A stretch of 64,000 nt of DNA, taken from contig NZ_CP108393.1 in NCBI RefSeq assembly GCF_035961655.1, forward strand, positions 6,123,001 through 6,187,000, in the 5' to 3' direction. The translations under genes and the position numbers were made by a program. Of the stretch, positions 6,628-16,703 are shown in pieces. Every line of letters starts with the position of its first letter. The stretch's first letter is position 1. The stretch comes from Streptomyces sp. NBC_01317. Its GTDB lineage: Bacteria > Actinomycetota > Actinomycetes > Streptomycetales > Streptomycetaceae. The notes under the pieces were generated by a model that did no database searches, was not told where the DNA came from, and worked only from the letters and a program-made list of their open reading frames with translations.

Positions 6628-8574
6628 TCAGAGTCCCTTGGTCTTGATGGTGATCGTGCTGCCCTCGGGGGCGGTGCCGCCGCCCTCGACGGACTGCTCG
6701 GAGACGGTGTCGTCCAGGAACGGGAAGCTCCGGTCGACGCTGACCTCGAAGCCGGCGTCCTCCAGGGCGTTCTCGGCCTCGTCGAGCTTCTGGCCCGTGA
6801 CGTCGGGCACCGTCACTTCCCGGGGCCCCTTGGAGAGGGTCAGCGTGACCGTGTCGCCCCGGGCCAGCTCGGTGCCCTCCGCGACGGACTGCCGGGCTAC
6901 GGAACCGGCGTCCTCCGACGAGTTCACGCGCCCGGGAGCGATACGCACCTTGAGGCCGGCGTCCGTGAGCCGGGCGGTGGCGTCCTCCTCGGTCTCGCCC
7001 GTCACGTCCTCCACCTCGACCGGGCCGCCCTTGCTCACGACGAGCCTGATCCCCGAGTCGGGCCGCACCTCGGCCCCGGAGGCGGGGTCCGTACGGATCA
7101 CGGCGCCCTGCTCGACGGTGTCGTCGAACGACCGGGTCACCACACCGGCGGCCAGGCCGGCCTGCCTGAGCACCCGCCTCGCCTCGGCGAGTGTCGAGCC
7201 CTCCAGGTCGGGGACCTTCACGACCTCCGGGCCGCGCGAGACGACGATGGTCACAGGACCGCCGCCGCGGACCCGCGCGCGGGAGTCCGGGTCGCTGCCC
7301 ATGACCGTGCCGCGCTCGAAGGTGTCGCTGAAGTCGTTCCCGACCTTCACGTCCAGGCCGGCGTCGGCCAGCCGCTTCTTCGCCTCCTGCTCGGTCTGCC
7401 CGAGGAGGGAAGGCACGCGGGTGAACTGGCCTGAATTGATGTACCAGACGCCTGTGCCGACGCCCAGGACGAGCAGCACGGCGACGAGCGCGGCGATGAC
7501 GCCCCGGCGGGGCGGGCGGGTGGCGCGGGCCGCGCCGCGAGGTGGCGCGTGAGGGAGGTCCGGGGGCGCCATCTCCAGCCGGCTGGTGCGGTGGACTCCG
7601 TCGGGCTTCCGCCGGTTGGCGCGCGGTGGCTCCTCGGGAGGCAGCACGCGCGGGATCACCGCCGTACGCCCCTCGGCACCGCCGTCCGGGACGGGCTTGG
7701 CCTTCGGCGGTACGGCGTCCAGCTGGGCGTCGCTCAGCCGGCAGCGGGCCTCCCGGGCCAGGGCGAGCAGCGCGACGGCGTCGTACGGGCGGTGGCCGGG
7801 GTCACGGGCCGTGGCCGCCGCGACGATTCCGTCCAGCTCGACGGCGAGGCCCGGCACGGCGGTGGACGGGGCGGGCACGTCCTCGTTGAGGTGCAGGTAC
7901 AGCACCTGCGCCGGGGTGTCACCGGCGTGCGGCTTGCCGCCGGTCAGCATCTCGTGGAGGACGACCCCGCAGGCGTACACGTCGACGCGGGTGTCGGAGG
8001 TGCCGTGCTCGATCTGCTCGGGCGCGAGGTACGACACCGTGCCGAGGACCGTGCCCGTGGTGTTGGTGACGTCGCCCAGGACCCGTACGAGCCCGAAGTC
8101 CGCGACCTTGACGCGGCCGTCGTCCCCTATGAGGACGTTCTCCGGCTTCATGTCCCGGTGCACGAACCCGGCGCGGTGGGCGGCGCCGAGCGCGGCGAGC
8201 ACGGGCTCCAGGATGTCCAGCGCGGCCCGGGGCCGGAGCGCGCCGCGCTCGCGCAGGACGTCGCGCAGGGTGCAGCCCTGGACGTACTCCATCGCGAGGT
8301 AGACGTACGCGCCCTGGGCACCCTGGTCGAAGACGGCGACGACGTTGGGGTGCGCGAGGCGGGCGACGGACTTGGCCTCGCGGATGAACCGCTCCACGAA
8401 GGCGACGTCTCCGGCGAGCGCCGGGTGCATCACCTTGAGGGCCAGGACCCGGTCGAGCCGGGTGTCGAACGCGCGGTAGACGGTGGCCATGCCGCCCACC
8501 GCGATGCGCGCGTCGACGCGGTACCGGCCGTCGAGCAGGTGCCCGACGAGGGGGTCCTGAAGGGTCGTGTCCAC
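6628..8574 (-). CDS. PASTA-domain Ser/Thr protein kinase (PknB/PknL type)
   Basis: A 648-residue membrane kinase. The N-terminal kinase domain has the glycine loop IAVGGMATVY, catalytic Lys47, HRDMKPENV near residue 140, DFG and the APEQ motif, so it should be active. A transmembrane helix lies near residues 357-379. Four PASTA repeats fill the rest, each starting with a VPxLxG-type motif; such repeats bind muropeptides or lipid II outside the cell. Neighbours (class II DAHP synthase, metF, an Rv2175c-type protein) match the M. tuberculosis PknL region, although PknL itself lacks PASTA repeats. GTG 8574 has no Shine-Dalgarno but follows a TACACT -10 box by six bases, suggesting a leaderless mRNA. 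Longer frames upstream read into repeat DNA and were rejected. Confidence 0.93.
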   Translation of the reverse strand: MDTTLQDPLVGHLLDGRYRVDARIAVGGMATVYRAFDTRLDRVLALKVMHPALAGDVAFVERFIREAKSVARLAHPNVVAVFDQGAQGAYVYLAMEYVQGCTLRDVLRERGALRPRAALDILEPVLAALGAAHRAGFVHRDMKPENVLIGDDGRVKVADFGLVRVLGDVTNTTGTVLGTVSYLAPEQIEHGTSDTRVDVYACGVVLHEMLTGGKPHAGDTPAQVLYLHLNEDVPAPSTAVPGLAVELDGIVAAATARDPGHRPYDAVALLALAREARCRLSDAQLDAVPPKAKPVPDGGAEGRTAVIPRVLPPEEPPRANRRKPDGVHRTSRLEMAPPDLPHAPPRGAARATRPPRRGVIAALVAVLLVLGVGTGVWYINSGQFTRVPSLLGQTEQEAKKRLADAGLDVKVGNDFSDTFERGTVMGSDPDSRARVRGGGPVTIVVSRGPEVVKVPDLEGSTLAEARRVLRQAGLAAGVVTRSFDDTVEQGAVIRTDPASGAEVRPDSGIRLVVSKGGPVEVEDVTGETEEDATARLTDAGLKVRIAPGRVNSSEDAGSVARQSVAEGTELARGDTVTLTLSKGPREVTVPDVTGQKLDEAENALEDAGFEVSVDRSFPFLDDTVSEQSVEGGGTAPEGSTITIKTKGL

Positions 8575-8580
8575 GGTGCG

Positions 8581-8586
8581 AGTGTA
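8581..8586 (-). promoter_or_regulatory. -10 element for the PASTA kinase (leaderless)
   Basis: TACACT on the minus strand ends six bases before the GTG start, which places transcription initiation at the start codon. I see no convincing -35. Confidence 0.45.
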
Positions 8587-8661
8587 CGAGCCGGGGGTGT
8601 GGGTGCGCCGGGGCGCGGTCTTCTTGCAGCGCACCTGTGACGCGCGGCGCGCGTCCGTGTT

Positions 8662-8749
8662 GTCCTCAGTCGCCGGACGGGCTTTGTTTGTGCGTCTGCC
8701 CGGTGCGGGCGGGTGCGGGTTACTGATTGTCCTCAATCGCCGGACGGGC
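8662..8749. repeat. Two inverted copies of the Streptomyces short repeat
   Basis: GTCCTCAGTCGCCGGACGGGC at 8662-8682 and its near-identical partner at 8729-8749 read as reverse complements of the units at 8990-9178. The second copy keeps the extended flank TTACTGATTGTCC, matching the CATCAGTAAGC end of the direct units. Confidence 0.85.
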
Positions 8750-8824
8750 TGGGTTGTGCCCGCTGCGGCCCCGGTGGGCTGGGTGCGGGTTGTTGCCGGG
8801 GGCCGGGCAGGGGTCGTGTCCTGC

Positions 8825-8907
8825 ACTGCATGTTTTACGTCGCGTTCAGGACCTTGTTTTATTCGGGTTCGCCACGCGACACAAAACACGCTTTACGTTC
8901 CGGACAC
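8825..8907 (+). repeat. Left arm of an ~82-bp inverted repeat
   Basis: From ACTGCATGTTTTACG to CGTTCCGGACAC this segment is the imperfect reverse complement of 9245-9325. The outer 15 or so bases of each end are almost identical; the middle has diverged. The arm itself carries a smaller dyad: TGTTTTACGTCGCG (8831-8844) and CGCGACACAAAACA (8875-8888) pair at 12 of 14 positions. It is AT-richer than its surroundings. Confidence 0.8.
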
Positions 8908-8989
8908 GACCCCTGCCCGTCCCCCTTCCACGCCCGCGTTCAAGACAACCCCGGCCCGCTCCGGCCTTGGAGAACACCGGGGGCAGCGT

Positions 8990-9178
8990 CCAGCCCGTCC
9001 GGCGTTTGAGGACATCGGTAAGCCGCGCTCGCGTACCGGGCAGGGGCACACTCCAGCCTGTCCGGCGTTTGAGGACATCGGTAAGCCGCGCCCGCGCCCC
9101 GGGCAGGGGCACACTCCAGCCCGTCCGGCGATTGAGGACATCAGTAAGCGGCACCGTCCACCGGGCAGAGGCGAGGCT
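8990..9178 (+). repeat. Three tandem 63-bp repeat units
   Basis: Units start at 8990, 9053 and 9116. Each opens CCAGCCCGTCCGGCG, continues TTGAGGACATC and ends with a GGGCAG(G/A)G block. Units 1 and 2 are close to identical; unit 3 has drifted in its second half. Units abut with no unique spacer, so this is not a CRISPR array. The core is the short intergenic repeat widely seen in Streptomyces genomes. Confidence 0.9.
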
Positions 9179-9244
9179 CCCCGGGCCGGCGGGGTCGTTG
9201 AGCTCACCCTCGGCGTGAGGGGGGTGGGGTCGGAGGAGGTGCGT

Positions 9245-9325
9245 GTGTCCGGACGTAAAGCGTGTTTTGTGGCGCATGGCTACCGTGAATGTCCGGGGTT
9301 CCTGAGGCGCCGTAAAACATGCAGT
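9245..9325 (-). repeat. Right arm of the ~82-bp inverted repeat
   Basis: GTGTCCGGACGTAAAGCG through CGTAAAACATGCAGT mirrors the left arm at 8825-8907. The two arms enclose 337 bases that include the tandem 63-bp units, giving the whole block the outline of a small non-coding mobile element. No target-site duplication could be recognised. Confidence 0.8.
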
Positions 9326-9374
9326 CCGGACATACGTACCTCCGCAGGCCCCGCCCCCCGTCACCACGACACAC

Positions 9375-11659
<2,285 letters not shown>

Positions 11660-11671
11660 GGGCGTCCAGCC

Positions 11672-11765
11672 CCTCCCTTCGCCGGCATGACCCGGATCAG
11701 GTTCGTACGGTCGGAGGCCGTCAGCCTCCCTCTCAGCCCGGTGCGTCCGGGCTCCCGCGAGGTAG
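11672..11765 (-). promoter_or_regulatory. TPP riboswitch (THI element)
   Basis: On the minus strand, upstream of thiO, the conserved TPP-aptamer blocks appear in order: GGGCTGAGAGGGAGGC, then CGACCGTACGAACCTGATC, then CGGGTCATGCCGGCGAAGGGAG. These are the CUGAGA and ACCUGAUC...GAAGGGA signatures. The aptamer ends about a dozen bases before the thiO ATG, so control is more likely by hiding the ribosome-binding site than by a terminator. No T-run hairpin was seen. Confidence 0.95.
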
Positions 11766-11818
11766 TGTCACCCGCCAGACTAACGCCCTGTCCTCCGCCC
11801 GGTAAGGGAGCAATCACC

Positions 11819-12178
11819 GTGGCCCGTTCGCTGGACGGTCTTGTCCTGGCCCCCGTCGCCGACCAGGCGCCGGGTCAGGTGGGTACCCGCACGCGCTTCA
11901 CGTACGGCGAGCGGGACGGCCGGATCTGGGCCGCCTACGAGGGCGGTGACGTGGAGCGGGGCCATCTGGTGGGGACCCGTGACGGGGACCGGCTGGACTT
12001 CCGTTACGTACAGCTCAGGAGGGACGGCGGGACGTCCTCCGGGCACTGCGTCTCCCTGGTGGTGGACCTGCCGGACGGCAGGGTCCGGCTGGAGGAGACG
12101 TGGGAGTGGGAGTCGCGGGAGGGCAGCGGGACGAGCGTGGTGGAGGAGCTGCCTTCTGATGGTCCGTCCGTTCTCTAA
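11819..12178 (+). CDS. Conserved small protein of the family often mislabelled N-acetylglutamate synthase
   Basis: A 119-residue protein with motifs AAYEGGDVERGHLVG, LDFRYVQLRRDG and RLEETWEWESREGSGTSVVEE. The pattern of charge-rich beta strands matches a family widespread in Bacillus and Streptomyces. Databases often call it an N-acetylglutamate synthase although it has no acetyltransferase signature. I cannot assign a function. GTG 11819 has AAGGGAG eleven bases upstream. It is transcribed away from the thi operon and sits nine bases before the FAD reductase gene, so the two may form an operon. Confidence 0.8.
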   Translation: MARSLDGLVLAPVADQAPGQVGTRTRFTYGERDGRIWAAYEGGDVERGHLVGTRDGDRLDFRYVQLRRDGGTSSGHCVSLVVDLPDGRVRLEETWEWESREGSGTSVVEELPSDGPSVL

Positions 12179-12187
12179 GGTGATCGG

Positions 12188-13408
12188 GTGAGCGAGCAGC
12201 GGAGACACCCGGAAGAGCGGCACGTCGTCATCGTCGGGGCCGGGATGGCGGGGGTGCAGACCGCGGTCGCCCTGCGCGAGGGCGGCTTCCGCGACCGGAT
12301 CACCCTGATCGGCGCGGAGCCGCATCCGCCGTACGACCGGCCGCCGCTCTCCAAGGCGGTCCTGCTCGGCCAGGCCGACGGGTCGTCCTTCGACCTCGAC
12401 TTCGCGGCGCTCTCCGTCGACCTGCGGCTCGGTCTCGCCGTGACCGGGCTGCGGCCGGACGTACGGGAACTCGACACGGCGGACGGTCCTGTGCCGTACG
12501 ACGTGCTGGTCGTCGCGACCGGCGCGGAGCCGGTCAGGCTGCCCGGCACGGAGGACGTCCCGGGCGTGCATCTGCTGCGCACGCTGGACGACGCCGAGCG
12601 GCTGCGGCCGGTGCTGGGGCGGCAGGACGACGTGGTGGTCGTGGGCGCGGGCTGGATCGGCGCGGAGTTCGCGACGGCCGCGCGGGAGGCGGGGTGCGCC
12701 GTGACGGTCGTGGAGGCGGCGGACCGGCCGCTCGCGGGTGTCCTCCCGGCGGAGGTGGCCGCGCCGATGGCCGGCTGGTACGCGGAGAGCGGCGCCGCAC
12801 TGCTGACCGACGCGCGCGTGGCGTCCGTCGAGCCGGGCGCGGTGGTCCTCGCGGACGGCCGGCGGCTGCCGGCGGGCGCGGTGGTCGTGGGCATCGGGGC
12901 GCGGCCCGCGACGGGCTGGCTGGCGGGCTCGGGCGTGGAGCTGGGCCCGGACGGGTCCGTCACGGCGGACGAACGGCTCAGGACGTCGCTGCCCGGGGTG
13001 TACGCGGTGGGCGACTGCGCCTCCTTCCCCTCGGCCCGGTACGGCGCGCGGCTGCTCGTCCACCACTGGGACAACGCGCTCCAGGGCCCCCGTACCGTCG
13101 CCGCCCGGATCATCGGGGAGACCGAAGGGGTCTACGACCCGGTGCCGTACTTCTGGTCGGAGCAGTTCGGCCGCTTCGTGCAGTACGCGGGCCACCACGC
13201 GTCCGCCGACACCCTGGTGTGGCGCGGCGACCCGGCGGAGGCGGCGTGGTCGGTGGCGTGGCTGCGGGAGGGCGCGCTGGTGGCCCTGCTGGCGGTGGGC
13301 CGGCCCCGGGACCTGGCCCAGGCCAGGAAACTGCTGGAAACCGCCACCCGCCTGGACCCCCACCGGCTGGCGGATCCCGCGATCCCCTTGAAGAAGGCCG
13401 TCCTCTGA
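12188..13408 (+). CDS. NAD(P)/FAD-dependent ferredoxin/rubredoxin-reductase-like oxidoreductase
   Basis: The protein has 406 residues with two nucleotide-binding folds. The FAD site is HVVIVGAGMAGVQTA near residue 12 and the NAD(P)H site VVVVGAGWIGAEFA near residue 148. LPGVYAVGDCA marks the FAD-closing motif, followed by a C-terminal reductase domain. Enzymes of this type pass electrons from NAD(P)H to ferredoxins, for example to feed cytochromes P450. No ferredoxin or P450 gene is adjacent, so the partner is unknown. The GTG start lies nine bases after the preceding stop codon. Confidence 0.9.
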   Translation: MSEQRRHPEERHVVIVGAGMAGVQTAVALREGGFRDRITLIGAEPHPPYDRPPLSKAVLLGQADGSSFDLDFAALSVDLRLGLAVTGLRPDVRELDTADGPVPYDVLVVATGAEPVRLPGTEDVPGVHLLRTLDDAERLRPVLGRQDDVVVVGAGWIGAEFATAAREAGCAVTVVEAADRPLAGVLPAEVAAPMAGWYAESGAALLTDARVASVEPGAVVLADGRRLPAGAVVVGIGARPATGWLAGSGVELGPDGSVTADERLRTSLPGVYAVGDCASFPSARYGARLLVHHWDNALQGPRTVAARIIGETEGVYDPVPYFWSEQFGRFVQYAGHHASADTLVWRGDPAEAAWSVAWLREGALVALLAVGRPRDLAQARKLLETATRLDPHRLADPAIPLKKAVL

Positions 13409-13486
13409 GCGGGCGGGGAACGCGTCCCCCCTCGGCCGGGGCAACCCAACTACCGTCCGCCCGTCCGGGATGGCACGCTTGTCCTC

Positions 13487-13852
13487 GTGACCGAGATTGA
13501 CGCAAAGATCGATGCTCTCGTCCCTGCCTGGCTCCACCTGCCCGATATCGCCGAATTGTTCGATGTCGAGGTGACGCGGGTGCGGCAGCTGGTGAAGGAA
13601 GGCCAGCTGATCGCCGTCCGCCGCGGTGAGAACCGCGCGCTCCAGGTGCCCGCCGCCTTCATCGACGGCGGCAAGGTCGTCAAGGGTCTCGCCGGGACCC
13701 TGACGCTCCTGAGGGACGACGGCTGGACCGACGAAGAGATGCTGGAGTGGCTCTTCACCTCCGACCCCACCCTGCCGGGCACGCCCGCGCAGGCGCTCAG
13801 CGAGAATCGCGGCACGGAGGTGAAGCGCCGGGCCCAGGCGCTCGCCGTCTGA
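13487..13852 (+). CDS. Rv2175c-family DNA-binding protein
   Basis: This 121-residue protein has a winged-helix N-terminal half (LHLPDIAELFDVEVTRVRQLVKEGQLIAVRRGENRALQ, given here by its end motifs LHLPDI and LIAVRRG). A C-terminal segment follows with LLRDDGWTDEEMLEWLF. Both halves match the mycobacterial Rv2175c family. In M. tuberculosis that protein is a substrate of the adjacent kinase PknL. Here a PASTA kinase lies about 5 kb away with the thi genes in between, so the same partnership is plausible but unproven. The N-terminal Thr phosphorylated in Rv2175c is not obviously conserved. Confidence 0.88.
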   Translation: MTEIDAKIDALVPAWLHLPDIAELFDVEVTRVRQLVKEGQLIAVRRGENRALQVPAAFIDGGKVVKGLAGTLTLLRDDGWTDEEMLEWLFTSDPTLPGTPAQALSENRGTEVKRRAQALAV

Positions 13853-13862
13853 ACCGTCCGAC

Positions 13863-13898
13863 CGGCTGAATCGGCTGAATCGGCTGGACCGGCTGAAC
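13863..13898 (+). repeat. Four tandem 9-bp units
   Basis: CGGCTGAAT is repeated twice exactly and twice with changes (CGGCTGGAC, CGGCTGAAC) just after the stop codon of the Rv2175c-like gene. It has the look of replication slippage. No regulatory role is evident. Confidence 0.85.
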
Positions 13899-13986
13899 CA
13901 CAGCACCGCACGCGGCGCGCGGCGGTACGGCACCGCCCTCGCGGTCCCGTACCGCTGTCCCCCGCGAACCGACGGGGGGATCCTTC

Positions 13987-14649
13987 ATGCCCACAGACAT
14001 GACCGCGGTACGTACCGCGCTGTCCGACGCCCGGCTCTACCTCTGCACGGACGCCCGCAGGAAGCAGGGGGACCTCCCCGAGTTCCTCGACGCCGTCCTG
14101 GCGTCCGGCGTGGACATCGTGCAGCTGCGCGACAAGGGCATGGAGGCGGCCGAGGAACTGGAACACCTCCAGGTCTTCGCCGAGGCGAGCCGGCGCCACG
14201 GCGTCCTGCTGGCGGTGAACGACCGCGCCGACGTGGCCCACGCCATCGGCTCCGACGTGCTGCACCTGGGCCAGGGTGACCTCCCGGTCCCCGCCGCCCG
14301 CGCCCTTCTCGGCGAGGCGCCGCTGATCGGCAGGTCCACCCACGCGGAGGCGGAGGTCGACGCGGCGGTGGCGGAGCCGGGGGTGGACTACTTCTGTACG
14401 GGTCCGTGCTGGCCCACCCCGACCAAGCCGGGCCGCCACGCGCCCGGCCTCGACCTCGTGCGGTACACGGCCGCCCTGGCCACCGGCCGCCCCTGGTTCG
14501 CGATCGGCGGCATCGACGCGGGCAACCTCGACCAGGTGCTGGACGCGGGCGCCCGCCGGGTGGTGGTCGTACGGGCGATCACGGAGGCCGACGACCCGGC
14601 GGCGGCGACGGCCTCGCTCGCCGAGCGGGTGCGTGAGCGGTCCCGCTGA
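13987..14649 (+). CDS. thiE: Thiamine-phosphate synthase
   Basis: This 220-residue TIM-barrel enzyme joins the pyrimidine and thiazole halves of thiamine. Diagnostic segments are [10 protein letters not shown] with the pyrophosphate-binding Gln-Arg-Lys, [37 protein letters not shown] and [16 protein letters not shown], ending with [19 protein letters not shown]. It lies on the opposite strand from thiOSG and has no TPP riboswitch of its own that I can see. The ATG is preceded by GGGGGGA at a normal distance. Confidence 0.95.
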   Translation: MPTDMTAVRTALSDARLYLCTDARRKQGDLPEFLDAVLASGVDIVQLRDKGMEAAEELEHLQVFAEASRRHGVLLAVNDRADVAHAIGSDVLHLGQGDLPVPAARALLGEAPLIGRSTHAEAEVDAAVAEPGVDYFCTGPCWPTPTKPGRHAPGLDLVRYTAALATGRPWFAIGGIDAGNLDQVLDAGARRVVVVRAITEADDPAAATASLAERVRERSR

Positions 14650-14736
14650 CCGGCGGCTCGTCCCCCGCGAGCGGCCTCCCGGGTGTCCGAGGCGTGGACC
14701 GGGGACCGGCAAACCGGTCAAATGCCCCCCGCTCGC

Positions 14737-14765
14737 TTGGGAGACCGCCACACCCTCGATAACCT
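14737..14765 (+). promoter_or_regulatory. Promoter of metF (leaderless)
   Basis: TTGGGA at 14737-14742 and TAACCT at 14760-14765 are separated by 17 bases, the ideal sigma-70 spacing. Only six bases separate the -10 box from the metF ATG, and no Shine-Dalgarno is present, so the mRNA should start at the ATG. Confidence 0.65.
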
Positions 14766-14771
14766 GCACGT

Positions 14772-15689
14772 ATGGCCTTCGGTACACCTTCGACCAGAAC
14801 AGATCACGCACCGACCGTGCGTGAACTGCTCGCCGCGGGCGAGACCACCTATTCGTTCGAGTTCTGGGCGCCCAAGACCGAGAAGGGCGAGCGGAACCTC
14901 TGGAACGCGCTGCGCCGGGTCGAGGCGGTGGCCCCCAGCTTCGTGTCGGTGACGTACGGCGCGGGCGGCTCCACCCGGGCCGGCACGGTGAAGGCCACCG
15001 AGCAGATCGCGGCCGACACCACCCTCACCCCGGTCGCCCACCTCACGGCCGTCGGCCAGTCCGTCGCCGAACTGCGCAACATGATCGGGCAGTACGCCGA
15101 CGCGGGGATCCGCAACATCCTCGCCGTACGGGGCGACCCGCCCGGCGACCCCATGGGCGAGTGGGTCAAGCACCCGCAGGGCGTGCGGTACGCGGCGGAA
15201 CTGGTGCGCCTGATCAAGGAGTCGGGAGACTTCTGCGTCGGGGTCGCGGCCTTCCCCGAGATGCACCCGCGGTCGTCCGACTGGGACACGGACATCCGCC
15301 ACTTCGTGGACAAGTGCCGGGCCGGCGCCGACTACGCGATCACGCAGATGTTCTTCGAACCTGACGGATATCTCCACCTTCGTGACCGGGTCGAGTCCGC
15401 CGGTTGCGCAACTCCGATCATTCCGGAAATCATGCCGGTCACGAGCGTGCGGATGCTGGAGCGGCTGCCCCAGCTCAGCACCGCGGCCGTCCCGTCGGCG
15501 CTGAAAGAGCGGATCCTCGCCGTCAAGGACGATGCGGCCGCTGTACGCTCCATTGGCATCGAGTTCGCGACGGAGTTCTGCGCGGGACTGCTCGCCGAGG
15601 GCGTCCCCGGACTGCACTTCATTACACTCAACAACTCCACGGCGACGCTCGAAATCTACGAGAATCTCGGACTGCGCGAGCAGTCGTGA
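14772..15689 (+). CDS. metF: 5,10-Methylenetetrahydrofolate reductase
   Basis: This 305-residue FAD-dependent TIM-barrel enzyme makes 5-methyltetrahydrofolate for methionine synthesis. Family landmarks are [15 protein letters not shown] with the catalytic Glu near the N-terminus, [42 protein letters not shown] and EIMPVTS. Its length is standard. The transcript looks leaderless. It is followed by a membrane protein gene after about 50 bases on the same strand. Confidence 0.97.
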   Translation: MAFGTPSTRTDHAPTVRELLAAGETTYSFEFWAPKTEKGERNLWNALRRVEAVAPSFVSVTYGAGGSTRAGTVKATEQIAADTTLTPVAHLTAVGQSVAELRNMIGQYADAGIRNILAVRGDPPGDPMGEWVKHPQGVRYAAELVRLIKESGDFCVGVAAFPEMHPRSSDWDTDIRHFVDKCRAGADYAITQMFFEPDGYLHLRDRVESAGCATPIIPEIMPVTSVRMLERLPQLSTAAVPSALKERILAVKDDAAAVRSIGIEFATEFCAGLLAEGVPGLHFITLNNSTATLEIYENLGLREQS

Positions 15690-15740
15690 CCGGCCGTGGC
15701 CGCCCTGTCCCGGGGTGGTGGCCGCAGGAGAGGGGCGGGC

Positions 15741-16676
15741 ATGGGCTGGACGGTCCTCTACATCGCATTCGGAATCGTGGCGCTGTGGCTGCTGGGTGAG
15801 GTGCTGCTCCAGTACAAGGCGCGGCTGCGCTGGCGACTTCTCGCCTTCACCGGGTTCATGGGTGTGGTGCTGGGTGTCCTGATGCCGTCCGTCTTCGTCA
15901 TCGCGCTCGGCGCGATCGCGTTCGCCGTCGGGCAGGCGTATGTGACGCTCTCCTTCCGCCGAGGCTTCTCGACGGGCTGGGCGCTGGGCGGCAGCCCGGG
16001 AGCCAGCCGCCGGCGCAGGGCGGTCGGCGGGGGCGAGCAGGAGCCCACGCTCCAGGTCTCGGACCTGGAGTACGAACCGGCCATGGCCGTGCCCGCCCTG
16101 GACGCCGCGATGACGGCGACGATGGGGGCGGTGTACGAACCGCAGCCGCTCCCCGACGACACTGGGCAGTACGGCGTCTACAAGGACGACCAGGCCCAGC
16201 AGAACCCGTACGGCGAGGCGTTCGACGCCTTCGCCGGGTACGGGCAGGCCGCGCCGGAGCAGCCGTACGCGGCGCAGGACCCGTACGCCGACCCGAACGC
16301 GTACGGCACCGGCCAGGGCGTCTACGCGGCGCAGGACACCGGCCAGGGCGTCGGCCAGGGCGTGGGTCAGGACGCCTACGCGCAGTACGGCTACGGCACC
16401 GACCAGCCGTACGCGGCCTACTCCGACCCGTACATCGGCACGTCCGACGGCGGCGGTCAGCAGCAGGGGGCGTACGACAGCTACGGCGGCCAGCAGCAGT
16501 ACGCGGACCCCTACGCCGCCCAGCAGCAGTACAGCGCCGACACCCCGCCCGGCGGGGTGTGGGTCCCGCAGCAGCGCGAGGGCGACCAGCAGGTCCCGCC
16601 GATGCCGCAGGAGGAGCCGCGCGACTACGGCTACGACCCCGGCTACAACAACAACGAGCAGCAGTACCGGTACTGA
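15741..16676 (+). CDS. Membrane protein with long Q/Y/G-rich tail, function unknown
   Basis: A 311-residue protein. Residues 1-75 hold two or three membrane helices (WTVLYIAFGIVALWLL and a long hydrophobic stretch LLAFTGFMGVVLGVLMPSV). The remaining 210 or so residues are probably cytosolic or exposed, low in complexity and rich in Gln, Tyr, Gly, Ala and Asp, with repeats such as YAAQDPY, GQGV and QQQYADPY. This composition resembles phase-separating or adhesive disordered regions. I do not recognise a domain in the tail. ATG 15741 is preceded by GGAGAGG; an in-frame start at 15696 is less likely. Confidence 0.85.
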   Translation: MGWTVLYIAFGIVALWLLGEVLLQYKARLRWRLLAFTGFMGVVLGVLMPSVFVIALGAIAFAVGQAYVTLSFRRGFSTGWALGGSPGASRRRRAVGGGEQEPTLQVSDLEYEPAMAVPALDAAMTATMGAVYEPQPLPDDTGQYGVYKDDQAQQNPYGEAFDAFAGYGQAAPEQPYAAQDPYADPNAYGTGQGVYAAQDTGQGVGQGVGQDAYAQYGYGTDQPYAAYSDPYIGTSDGGGQQQGAYDSYGGQQQYADPYAAQQQYSADTPPGGVWVPQQREGDQQVPPMPQEEPRDYGYDPGYNNNEQQYRY

Positions 16677-16703
16677 CCGGCTCGTACCGGTACGGACCGG
16701 CTA
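16664..16703. repeat. Two tandem 20-bp units across convergent stop codons
   Basis: GTACCGGTACTGACCGGCTC and GTACCGGTACGGACCGGCTA abut. The first contains the stop codon of the plus-strand membrane protein gene and the second reaches the stop codon of the minus-strand flavoprotein gene. Each unit carries the perfect palindrome GTACCGGTAC. Confidence 0.85.

Noticed and set aside
8990..9178. Possible CRISPR array
   Set aside because: Units abut with no unique spacers, arms are 63 bp and drift gradually, and there are no cas genes.
8727..9218. Frames containing PVRRLRTSVSRAR repeats
   Set aside because: The 63-bp repeat is a multiple of three and creates repeated peptides in one frame. These spurious ORFs recur wherever this Streptomyces repeat is duplicated.
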